The notes under the pieces: generated by a model | The model's input: only the letters and a program-made list of their open reading frames with translations | What the model was told of the DNA's origin: nothing | The model's database searches: none | In this document: one piece after another, positions 9,077 to 19,700 of the stretch | How the letters are laid out: each line of letters starts with the position of its first letter | Position numbering within the stretch: the stretch's first letter is position 1 | Assembly (NCBI GenBank): GCA_001579985.1 | Contig: LRSR01007374.1 | Location: 1-39,896 of the forward strand | DNA from: Hypsibius dujardini | Lineage: Eukaryota > Tardigrada > Eutardigrada > Parachela > Hypsibiidae | DNA length: 39,896 nucleotides | Direction: 5' to 3' | Made by a program: the position numbers and the translations under genes

Positions 9077-11300
9077 ATGACTTTTCTCCTCACCATTACC
9101 TGCTTCATGGCGCTGACGGTGACCTCTGGTCGGGCTGGATTGATCAACGCTCCGGATTCGGGTGTCGGCCCCTGGGGAAGCCGGAACATTCGCTACAAGT
9201 GGCTTGGCAAAGGTTCGTTTTTAAGACAGTGAGTACTCCTTAAGACTTTATCTGTATTATTATGGGAAAATTCTGCAGGGGCTTCAACATCGAGTTTTTT
9301 GCCACGAAGTCAATACACCAATAAGCAACTTTGGGCATAGAGAAGCTTCGCTAACAACGACCCTCCGCTTAATTACTATAGTACTTCAATAACGAACATG
9401 TGAGGCGCCCCAAAAGATGGCATATTATATTGATAGCAAATTTACTACCAATATTTTTTAGTTCTTTTTTGTTTGATTTAGTTTCAAAAACTAAACCTAA
9501 AAAAAACTAAACTGAATTAAAAATGTTAGTGACCAAGTTTTTAGCTTTAGTTTATTGGATTGTGCACAAATTAAACTAAAGGTTTTAGGTGCAACATGTT
9601 TAAGGCTCAAGGGGGTAGACTAAAAGTCGTGATCCACTTTCGACTGAAACTAACTTACAAGAAACTAACTGCCACAACTGCGTGATAAAAACTAATTTTC
9701 CAACTAATATTAATTTTTACCGTTCCTTTGACCATGCTTAAATTTGTCAGATGTCGGTGAAATCGCCATGTTAAAGGATGCCATGGCGCAAATCTCCCTG
9801 GACACCGGGTACTGCGTCAACTTCACTGATATCACCGCCAGCTCCTCCCCCGACAGGGCGTACCTCCAAATCAAGCCGGTCAACCCGGGGACTACCATGT
9901 GCTACAGCCGAGCCGGCTACGCGGGGAACCAATCCGTCGCCGCATGCGGGCCGCAAACCATAGTGGCGTTCAGTTCCCGCACCGGCAACCCGATCGGCGC
10001 GTGCCTCGACAGCAAACGCGAAGCCATGCGCCTGCTCACCCGCGTCCTCGGAGTGATGGATGAGTTCCGGAAACCTTCTCGCAACACCGTCATGACCTTC
10101 CCCAAAGGTTTCCAGCCGGGCCTGGAGCAGCTCAACCTTCTCAGTCGCTACGTCGAGCACTACGATATTTTCGGTGTGGAACGGATCGACGAAGAGTACC
10201 CTGACGCAGTGGACGCGACGCCGGGGGTCTTTGACGCCTTGTCGGTCACCATGGTTAGTGGGACTCGTTATGCGGCGGACCCGAAGAAGCCTGTCTTCAC
10301 CGTGGCCGGGAATGTGAAGGTCGGAGACCTCGCTCGGTTGAGTCTGCTGGACTGCAAGACGGTGACGAAGTTGTACGGCTGCAGTTCCGCGGTCTGCATT
10401 GATCGTGAGTGAACTGTCACAAATTTCGGTTGCACAAACGGGCTTGTTTAACGGACGGTCGTTTTAGCTTACGCGGGTGGGATATCAATGACCGTTCCTC
10501 CGATGCCTCGACCGACTAATCCCGTTCCCGCTGGTACGAACAAGAAGCTGCAAGTTGTCAACTTTCTGAAGGCGTTCGAGACCGGAGCGCAGGAACCGTT
10601 GTCCGTCATCAATCCGAATAAATTCATCGAGCATGACCCGGCTGGGTTCGATGGATTGGCCGGTGTGAAGGGTCTCCAGAAAGCTCTCAACGGAACCGCT
10701 CGTGTCAATACCGTTCGAGTCTTCCAGGATGGAGACTACGTCTTCACCCACACCGATTACGACTTTTTCGGGCCGAAATTCGCCTTCGACATTCTCCGCT
10801 TTGAGGGCGACCACATCGTCGAGCATTGGGACAACCTTCAGACCAAACCGACTCAACCGAACCCCAGCGGTCATACCATGATCGACGGACCGACCCAGCC
10901 GGAAAGTAACGTCCCGACCAGTGTGGTCTGCTCCAACAAAGAGGCGGTGCGCAAGTTCCTCGAGGACGTCTTCGTCAACGGTCGTATTGATCGGTTGGAA
11001 AACTACCTCGACTTCAGTGTGGTGCAACATAATCCGTTGATGGGGGATGGGCTGATGGGCTGGTTGAACGGCACTCGGACCGCGGCGAAGGAGGGCCGGA
11101 GCCTGAAGTACACACGGGTGTATTTGGTGCTGGGAGATGGAAACTTTGTGCTCACGCAGAGCGAGGGTCTGCAGGCCGTCCAGCCGGTAGCCATTTACGA
11201 CCTGTTCCGTTTAAAGAACGGACGGATTGCCGAGCATTGGGATGTAATTCAGGAGATCCCGCCGGTGGAGAAGTTCAACCACAAAAACGGAAAATTTTAA
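9077..11300 (+). CDS. Secreted inactive-astacin domain fused to two SnoaL-like domains
   Basis: Three exons, 9077-9212, 9751-10404 and 10468-11300, join in phase to 540 residues. Residues 1-20 are a signal peptide. Residues about 38-250 follow the astacin (M12A) fold: NIRYKW start, AMAQISLDTGYCVNF, CYSRAGYAGNQSV, FRKPSRN after the zinc region, and the terminal block ending KLYGC. The zinc motif HExxHxxGxxH is replaced by RLLTRVLGVMD (residues 139-149): all three His and the catalytic Glu are gone, only the Gly remains, so it should be a pseudoprotease. A short Pro/Gly linker (PYAGGISMTVPPMPRPTNP) leads to two SnoaL-like domains (about 285-400 and 415-535) with QHNP/EHDP and EHWD motifs. Paralogue of the gene at 5939; its first SnoaL domain is nearly identical, its second diverged. 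Function unknown; perhaps a secreted binding protein. Confidence 0.85.
9478..9700. repeat. AAACTAA-rich dispersed repeat, family D (intron copy 1)
   Basis: Region of repeated AACTAAAC, TTAGTTT and TTAGTGACC words filling the middle of intron 1 of the astacin-SnoaL gene, ending about 50 bp before the acceptor. Related stretches occur at 18843-18985, 26885-27115 and 27783-27965, all within introns. Possibly a degraded non-autonomous element with a TTAGTG-(N)-GTTTTTAG end motif. Confidence 0.55.
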
Positions 11301-12753
11301 GGAGCCTATGCTCAGTGTTGAATTTTCCCGTTGATTTGCAACGCCTCGCCGTTTCTCCACTTGGATGTTACATTTACCAGATCATTATGGGGATTGAGTA
11401 CGTTCTCTTGTGCATCGTTTGCAATGAATATGTAAACGTTTGTCTGGCAAAAACAACGATGTTCGTCCTAGGACACGCAGAATATAGGTGAACTAACACT
11501 ACAATGTGGGTATAGAAGTTTCCTTGTAAATCTGGTTTTGCTTCTCAAAAAACTAAGACAAAAATGATAGTCTCCACTTTCTCGAAAGACTTCAACAGTC
11601 AAGTCGAGGAAGCTCGAAATGGCGAAATAATTTTGATTGAACCTAAACTAAATGCTTTAGCTATTGAAAAAGAAAATCAAAACCTTGGATTTTTACTTAA
11701 CCACAGTGTTTAGTTAATTAAGTAACTATGCATGACTAGTTCTAGTTTGTGGCCAAGGCCTTAGGGGCTCGATCGTGACTATAATGTATAAAAGGTTTTT
11801 TCTAGCTCTGATTTGGTACCACCATCCATGACTGTCACTATGGATACGAGTGCGAATTGCACTGCACATATAACCTGTCCGAGAGGGTTTCCGCCTAAAA
11901 CATGACTCATGTCTATCACCGCACGTAGCGTTACCGTACGCTCGTACCCGTATACCGGAGTCTGTATGACGTGCGCCATGTGGTTCGATACTCCCGAAGG
12001 AGATCAAGTCAAAATCCCTCGTTAAACCTCTACTGCACCATACGCACGTACCAGACCTGCCAGTAATAATCAGACACACTACCTTCTCCATCCAGTAGAG
12101 CGACGGACGACTGACTATCTTGTTGTCCTATGACGCCGCACGCAGACAAATAATCCTCGTGCCATCTCATACTTTATACGGTATACCTTCTCTCGTATGT
12201 GTCGTTTATATATACTATACTACCTGGACTTTGACAGATATCGAGCGATAAACGCACCATCATTCACAGCAACCCAGCAGTTGGTTTTGCATGGCTGTGG
12301 CAGTCATCTGTGTTGTGTGTGTGTGTGCAGTACGTGTGAGATTTGACGAGTGATTGCGAGACAAGACCCAGGCGGGAGGTGATGTAGACATCGTCGACGA
12401 CGACGGAATTACGGCACTACATGTATGCACACACTCGTACCCTTACATTTTACGTCGTCGTCGTCGGTACTTGAGCACACACTCCGTCGGCGGTACAATT
12501 AATCCCGGCGGAGGTATCTCTCTCGCTCTTGGCTGAACCGTGCCTACCTATGACGTAACAATTATCACGTCTGCACTTTGTTGGGAGAACATCCAGAATA
12601 AATATATCGCTTTTAACCCCGTTGGATGACGAATATTGCTAGCTCCTTCTGATGCCGGATTTCGAGAATTTTTCCGGCAACCGTGTAGCAGAGTTAGCGC
12701 TTGACATCCCATCGCTCTGAGGCTACATTTCACGAAGGGTATCAATCTAGGGG
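11301..12753. other. Intergenic region and putative elongase promoter
   Basis: No protein gene seen. Near 11630-11720 there is a weak AAACTAAA-like stretch. A TATATATA at 12207-12214 could serve the elongase, although it is about 540 bp upstream of the ATG and would require a 5' UTR intron or long leader. At about 12389-12465 GACGACGACGG and CGTCGTCGTCGG form an imperfect inverted repeat. Confidence 0.4.
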
Positions 12754-14888
12754 ATGGTAGGCAAGATGGCGAACGGCACCTGGAGCTCCCTCACGGACGC
12801 GTACGACGGGATAAATCGGAAAATCTACGACAATTCAGGTTGGTGAGACCGAATTGTTTGCGCAATATTCTGTGCGCAATCTGGCCGGCACTGCACGTTT
12901 ATTGATCGGAACCGGTCAAATGTTCTACATGCAAATATCGATTTTCTCATTGTATGCTGAAAAATTATTTAGATATTCGTACGAGGGATATGCTGTTTAT
13001 GCGGAACCTCGGCGGGGTGGTGCTGCTGACGGCGGCCTACCTCCTCGTCGCGACGCTCGGACCGCGTGTGATGGCGCACCGGAAGGCGTTTGAGCTAAAG
13101 TGGCCCATGTTTGCCTACAATGTTGTCATGTCGGTCGGCTCGCTTTGGATGTGCTGGGAGGTGTGTCCATCCCTCTCTCCACGTGATGACTGCGTCACGG
13201 TGCGGATGAATTGGCGGTGCAATCTAATTGTTTTCGCTTGCAGATGCTGATCAACAGCTGGAGATCGGGTTACACCCTCATCTGCGACCCCTACAAGGTG
13301 TCTTACGAACCGTCCGAGCTACGGGTAAGGGCTTATATATACATATATATACCGTATATATCCACACGTCGTAGGAAGGGTTGATGTTCGATGAAATAAC
13401 TCACAGGAGTGCTACCCTATACATCTTATTGGTCAAGTGTTTCCTTTTAGGGGTTCGAAAAATGTCGGCGACAGGCTAATTTGAGATTTTTAAATTAACG
13501 TTAGGTCAAAGGGTGAGACTATAATCCCCACCAGGCCCCGCCAAAGCCTATTGTCTCACCTTTCGTTTTCGTTTTTCGTTGTCAAAAATATGCTAATATG
13601 AGCTTTGGTAACTACACAGGCTCTACGTTTCGTTTTTAAAACCTAACCTGCACACCCGTAAGGTTCCGTGCTACGGGGTTGGTAGAGACTAAAAAACATG
13701 TAAATATTTGTTTTCCACAACGAATAAACTGTCCGTCTATGGTTTTGTCTATTTGTCTCTCTCTCTGTCATTAGATCTGGTTCTAAATAAAAAGTATCCA
13801 AATTGATATTAATCAGAAAAACGTCTGAGCATTGTCACATATGATTTGTATTTGGAAATTGCCGTACAATTTAGTGAGCTAAAACGGACCTAAATTTAAA
13901 ATTTAAGTTGAAAGAAAAATCAAATACGGTTTTGCAGATGACTTTAGTGAAAATTGATGTAATTAAAGATGAATAAGTTACCGCATTTTGGGATATTTTT
14001 AGTCAGCCCTAAGATTAATAAATTTCAAATTAATAATACCGGAGAACTTAAACGCAAACAATCGGTGAAGGAGATTTCGTCTGTTTCAGGTGATAAATGC
14101 GAATTGGTGGTACTTCGTGACAAAGGCCATCGAGTTCCTGGACACGGTATTCATGGTGCTGAAGAAGAAGAACTCCCAGATCACCGTTCTTCACGTTTGG
14201 CACCACACCTTCATGTTTCCCTTTCTCTTCACTTGCGTCCTCGTCGGACCTTACGGCCAAGGTACAAGGCTTTTAAATTGTGGCTACGTTGCATGTATTA
14301 TGTCCCTGTATATGTCAATAAATTATTTAGCAAAAATGTACCAGCGTCTAACCGCCTTAAAAACACTATTTTTTCCATTGCTTTTCAGTGCTTTTAGGAC
14401 CGATTATAAATTCCTTCATGTAAGGAAACTTCACCGTGATATTTTTGTAATTAATTCCATAGCAATATACTGTAGGAATAAAATTAATCTTTCTCTTGAC
14501 AGACATGTGATCATGTATGGCTACTATGCGCTCTCGCTGTTCACAGCACTGCATCCATACCTCTGGTGGAAGAAGTATCTCACGCAAATGCAGCTGGTAC
14601 ACGGAATTATTCCATCATTCATCACTCTGTCTTGTGACCAAAAACAGAAACCGTTCTTTTTAATTCTTCCAGATTCAGTTCGTCATAATAATGGTCAGCA
14701 ACTGCTACGCAATGGCGGTCGGCTGCTACTACTCCCCGGTCGTCATGTACGGACAGTCGGCCTTCCTGCTGTCCCTCGTGGTGCTGTTCGGTAACTTTTA
14801 CATTCAGTCCTACATCGTCAAGCGGAAACAACGGAGTAGTCACAGGTCCACACCCGTTGCGAATGGCGGGCATAAAAAGGACTCTTAA
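12754..14888 (+). CDS. ELO-family very-long-chain fatty acid elongase (3-ketoacyl-CoA synthase)
   Basis: Seven exons, 12754-12838, 12973-13160, 13244-13324, 14090-14261, 14389-14419, 14503-14596 and 14673-14888, sum to 867 nt (288 residues) with matching phases and GT-AG borders. Condenses malonyl-CoA with acyl-CoA in the ER membrane. Family signatures in order: KAIEFLDTVFMVLKKK (residues 130-145), the histidine box HVWHH (153-157), NSFIHVIMYGYY encoded across the 31-nt microexon 14389-14419, and WWKKYLTQMQL followed by IQF. Several hydrophobic helices. The C-terminus KKDS fits the KKxx ER-retrieval signal. HVWHH has Trp where most families have Tyr or Phe. An in-frame Met at codon 5 is an alternative start. 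Reading through the 14262-14388 intron gives a long open frame, which I treat as chance because it breaks the NSFIHV motif. Substrate class not determined. Confidence 0.93.
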
Positions 14889-16768
14889 AAAAGGATGAAG
14901 GAAAATGGATATGGCCGACATTGTCTGTCGTCTCACTGCAGCTCAAGTTGTTACTATTTCTACACCTTTAAGCCGCATTCCCTCCACTTTCCATGCAAAT
15001 TTGTCCATCTCACAGATTTGCTGAACGTCACGTGTTGTGTTGCGTACCTCGTAGCAAAAACCTCGCACAAAATGCACCCTTGCAATTGCTTGATATTTCA
15101 AGGTGGAACCTTTTATATGGCTCAAATTGCGAGGTTAAAAAAGTTGAAGATTTTAAAACCTTGCTTTATTATTTAAAACATTTATTTGTTATGGATAATC
15201 TTCTATCTATCTTGCTTGAAAAAAATATCTTATGCCTACAATCTTCTGCATTCAATCTTCTATAATCTTTCAAATTAACTTCTGTCTATAATCTTCTCAC
15301 TGGGGTGCGAATATTTTGGATTCAACCGAGGTAGACACCTTCGGGCAGCGTGGTGTGACGTTGCGAAAACGGCGAACCGGTCAAGGACGGTGGCGCATCA
15401 CAGTGAGATGGTGTTAGCACTGGTAAATGTATCAGCGAAGATGGATGACGGATCGATTGTGTGCCATATCCAGGAGTCGAAGGCCGTCGATGAGCCACCA
15501 TTTGCTTCTTGCTTGCTTTAGGCTACGGACAACAAAATGTAGTTTTATTGAAGGACTCGAACGTATAGCAAAAAATTATGGAGGAACTGAATAAGACAGA
15601 GCCAGGCGCTTTAACGCGTGGAGCTTTATTAGGTCCTAACTTTTTGTTACTTTGTGGTACAATTGTTAGACAGTTTTTCGGTCATATAACTTAGAAGGGT
15701 TGAGCCCCACATGTTTATTGGTGGTACGTCGGTACAATTGGGCCAGATGGTCAGACGGTAAACTACTTAACAATGAATCGTTCGAACTATCGAACCAGTA
15801 CGAACCCTCCAAGTCATGCAAAACATCGAACCATCGTGCCATGTTAACAATGAACGCTTAGAACTGTCGCTCCACCGTTCTATTGCACTCTTTTTGAATA
15901 TTTGAAATATCGCAATGAAGAACCTTCGAACCGTCCACCGTAAGGATCACCACTTAATCGTTCGACTAAACGAGCCATCGCAGCAAAATGAACCCTTTGT
16001 AGCATCGAACCATCGTACAGAAGAACAGTTGAGCAATCAAACAATCGAACCACCATCGTAAGAACTATCGAACAATATTAAAAGCTTCGTACCAGTGAAC
16101 CCTTCCAACCACCGAACCAGCACCATTCAACTCATCGCAACATCCAACCATCGTACTGAAGAAACCTGAGAGTTTGACGGGTCAATGGGTATGATTTTTG
16201 AATGTCTCGGGGTTCATTCTATGATGTGAGAGCGGGAAAGATTCATTGGTCCGATGGTTCGGTGCTGCAAATGGCTTAGTCCTTGGTTCGAGAATTCGAG
16301 GGTGTCTTTCGAGGATTCGAAGGTTCGAGGGTATCGTAGAACCTTTGTACTAGTACACTGTACTAATGCAGCCGTGAAAAACTTTGAGCCATCAAACAAT
16401 AGAAACGTCGAACCAATATGCCTTTGAACAATCACACCAGCGAACCATTGCACTACAGAACCCTCGAAGACTCGAATCATCGAACCATCGCGCAGTACTA
16501 GCCATTCAAGTCATCGAACAATCGAACCAATGAACCCTCCTAACTGTCGAATGATAGAACTATTCTACCACTGAACCCTTCGAACCCTCCTACCATTAAT
16601 CAACTAATCCTTTGTACCATTAAGAATCCCAACATTGAATCGTTGCATCATAGGACCCACCAAACCCATATCAAGCGGCCCTATGCCTCGGGTTCTTACT
16701 TGCCTAATATACTCAATTCTACACCGAGATGAGAGACTTAATTGTTGAGTATACTCATAATGTCTCAC
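14889..16768. other. Convergent intergenic region: elongase 3' flank and receptor 3' flank
   Basis: Elongase (+) and receptor (-) converge here. I searched the minus strand for the kinase-homology and cyclase domains expected after the receptor's transmembrane helix and saw none. About 15770-16670 is a degenerate GAACCATCG repeat. The rest shows no family motif. Confidence 0.6.
15770..16670. repeat. Degenerate CGAACCATCG short-period repeat
   Basis: Some 900 bp in which words such as ATCGAACCATCG, TCGAACAATCG, GAACCCTCC and CGTACTGAAGAA recur with irregular spacing, including a stretch in the complementary orientation near 16240-16345 (TTGGTTCGAGAATTCGAGG). It looks like an old, mutated minisatellite. 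Open frames inside it are artefacts of this composition. Confidence 0.75.
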
Positions 16769-19700
16769 TCACTCGTACCAAAGCCGCCAGATGGCATAGG
16801 TTCCAACAGGGATTAGCAGAATGCAGCACACCGTTGCGACCACACCAGAGACCCACGTCCGATCCTCTGTATGATGATTAAATAACCGTTGAATTATGTT
16901 TTTATTTCCACGTTTTATATCAGAAAATGATTGGTATCTGCGACGTACCCAAAGACGACTTACCTGGTGGACGGCAGGCTTTTCGAAATCCGAGGAATCC
17001 GCAAATCGGTTCATTCGGTGGCAGGATGTTGCCACGGTACCACACAACAGGAGCAACGTCCAGCAGCTGCTGCAGCTTATCGTTTCGCTCAAGGAAAGGC
17101 TAAAATAAAGCCGATACATTTAATGGGACACAAGTGGGTAAAATAAGTAAGTAGATCAATTTAAAGGTTCCACCGTAGAAATTGCCCTCATTAAATTTCT
17201 CTTTCAGCGCAATTTCACGTACGACAAATTGCCCAGTCTCATTGTCGAAGTAACTGCATCGCCATTTGACCTGTCTCCTCCCGTACTGATCCATAAAAAA
17301 GTCCTCACCATCCACCTGGAATGAGCGGTTCATAAAGTGCTGCGCCAGTGCCGTGCCGTTCGCAAAGTCGAAGTCATCGATCTCCATGGACTCCTTCAAA
17401 GCCTGCATGAACAAGCCCGTATGATCATATCTGGGTAGGGGAATTTGCTAAATTAATGTGAAGAACTAACAAGTAAGCTCAGCTAGCTCTTATGACTGAA
17501 CTTGTGTAGATTATTCTTAAAGCTTCTGAATAAAAGTAAACCCAAACGTTTGAACTACTACAAATTTTCCGGGAAACATAAAGAAAACAAAATTTCAGAT
17601 GGTAAAAAAATAAGGTCACAGCTATTTACCCTTCTGTTGTAGTGTGTGGAGCTCAATAGTACCCCGGTTATTTTACCCCTTCCAGGAGCCCAATAGAACC
17701 CTGCCTCTTTTACCCCTCCCTAAATACATCATTATGGGCCAAATAGCTCCCTGGCTATTTGACCCCTTCTATGCTGTACGTTCGTTCGTCAGTCCGTCCG
17801 TTGTCTCTCCGTGCGTCGTTGACAATTCATCCACTGTCCGTTTAGCCGTTGTTCACCATCTATCAAAGGATGAACGGGCAGACAACGGACAGATGGAGAA
17901 AGAACAGACTGGTGGACGGACGGACAGACAACATGAGAAGGGTAAAATAGCAGGGGCGCAATCTGAGCCCCTGGTGATGTATACTTGGACGGGCAAAATA
18001 GCCAGGTTTCTCATGGACCCTTGCGAGGGGTAAAATGGCCGGGTTTCTATTGGGTCCCAAGAAGCGTGGCGGGGGGAATGGTAAAATAGCCACTCCGATA
18101 AAATAATTTCAATTCCACTAGAGAAATCTTGAAATTTTGTAGTAATCACGAAAACCGACGATTTAAAAATTGTCAGGACTACTTTTCAGTTTTAGGCTAC
18201 GAGTAGACTACACTTACTGTAGTATGCCAAATTGTTTTTGGTTTTACGAGTAAAAACTGCGCTTTCTAGAGTTTCGCGCGTTTGTGAAGGGTGAAAGATC
18301 ATTTGATTTTACTAACCATAGCAAGAAAGTCCATGGTATAATGGGAGGAAGCGACGGTCGGGACAAACTGTACGGGAACAAATGATCAAGATGGAGAAAG
18401 GTCAGATGAAAAACATAACACAATGCCCACAGGCAGTGACCTTCATACCATCTCGCCCTCGGCATAGGTGTAATTGAATGCGGTCAGTGTCATGTTGCGC
18501 CATTTTCGGGAAAAGTGAGCCGCTTCACTGCCCTGATGCAGGGCCGGATCATCCGGCGCTAACAGCAGCACTGATTGGAAGGCTTCGTAAGCTGCCTGAT
18601 GATGACAAAGGGCAAGAAGTGACCGATACATTGCTTTTTTCGTTTTCAATAGACGGTTTTTGAAAGAAATGTCGCCAAGCTAATTGGAATGGGAACAGAC
18701 CTCATCATGTTGATCGAAATGCTGCCAGGTGAAGTTGCCAATGATGTTGTGGTGATACGGCTCGAGAACGACGTAAACCTGAAGAGGAAGTAGAGAAAGA
18801 CGACGAGGTTTAAACTGATAAACCACATGGAAAAGCCTTCTGTGCTAGCAATGGCAAAACTAAACGAAACTAAAGTAAAACTTAACTAAAATTTCTATTA
18901 GCTTTTTTTAAATTTTGTTTCTTTCAATTCAAATTTTAGTTAATTAAAAATACCAGTTACCGGTTGTTGACCAAGCTTAGTTTTTACCATCCGTATGCGG
19001 TGCCACGTACATAGTCTTTCCCGGTGCGATTGACCGAGTGTGCGTGAATCTAAAGATAAGTCGAATTTGCAATTGACATACGCTTACACCTGTGGACAGA
19101 AAAATCGGGACGCTTAATTTCTCAAGAGGAAATTTGTTACCACAAGGCTGCAGGCTATACAAAAAAGTGCTTTGATTTGAGGCGGAAATAGTTGGCCACA
19201 AGATTACACTGCGCATTTGCGCAACACAGATTGCCCGTGTGGTCGTGTGGCTGACTATTTCCACCTCAGATCCAAGCAGCCTGTAGCCTTGTGGTAACAA
19301 ATTGCCGCTTAAAAAATTGAACGTTCTGATTTTTCTACGCAAAGGTGTTTGATGGTTTAATAGATGCATGTATCACACCATAAAGGTCCGAAACGGTTCA
19401 GCGTGACCAAAAAACAGCAGAACTGGAAGACAAACAAGAGCATTACTTCACACGCGATAATTGGAGCATTCGGATATCAAAAATGTGAGTTTTGAGTAGT
19501 AGTCACATTTACAATGAAAGATATTAGGATCTACAGAAATATTGCGTTCATCTACAAACTAGAACAATTTTCCTGTGGAACATTGCTAGATTCCTTAATC
19601 TATTTATGATGTGCTCTATATGGCAGTTGGCCTATCGGATTTTTAAGAACGGTTCTATAGCACTCTTGCACTGATTTTGGTTGCATAATGGCATAATTGT

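Noticed and set aside
9771-10160. 129-residue minus-strand frame opposite the astacin domain
   Set aside because: Shadow of a GC-rich coding exon; no family motif and no promoter or splice support.
14090-14794. Continuous 234-residue frame from elongase exon 4 through the following introns
   Set aside because: Reading through destroys the conserved NSFIHVIMYGYY motif, whereas splicing via the 31-nt exon restores it with correct phases.
16214-16480. 88-residue minus-strand frame after the receptor
   Set aside because: It lies wholly in the degenerate GAACCATCG repeat and has no kinase-homology or cyclase motif.
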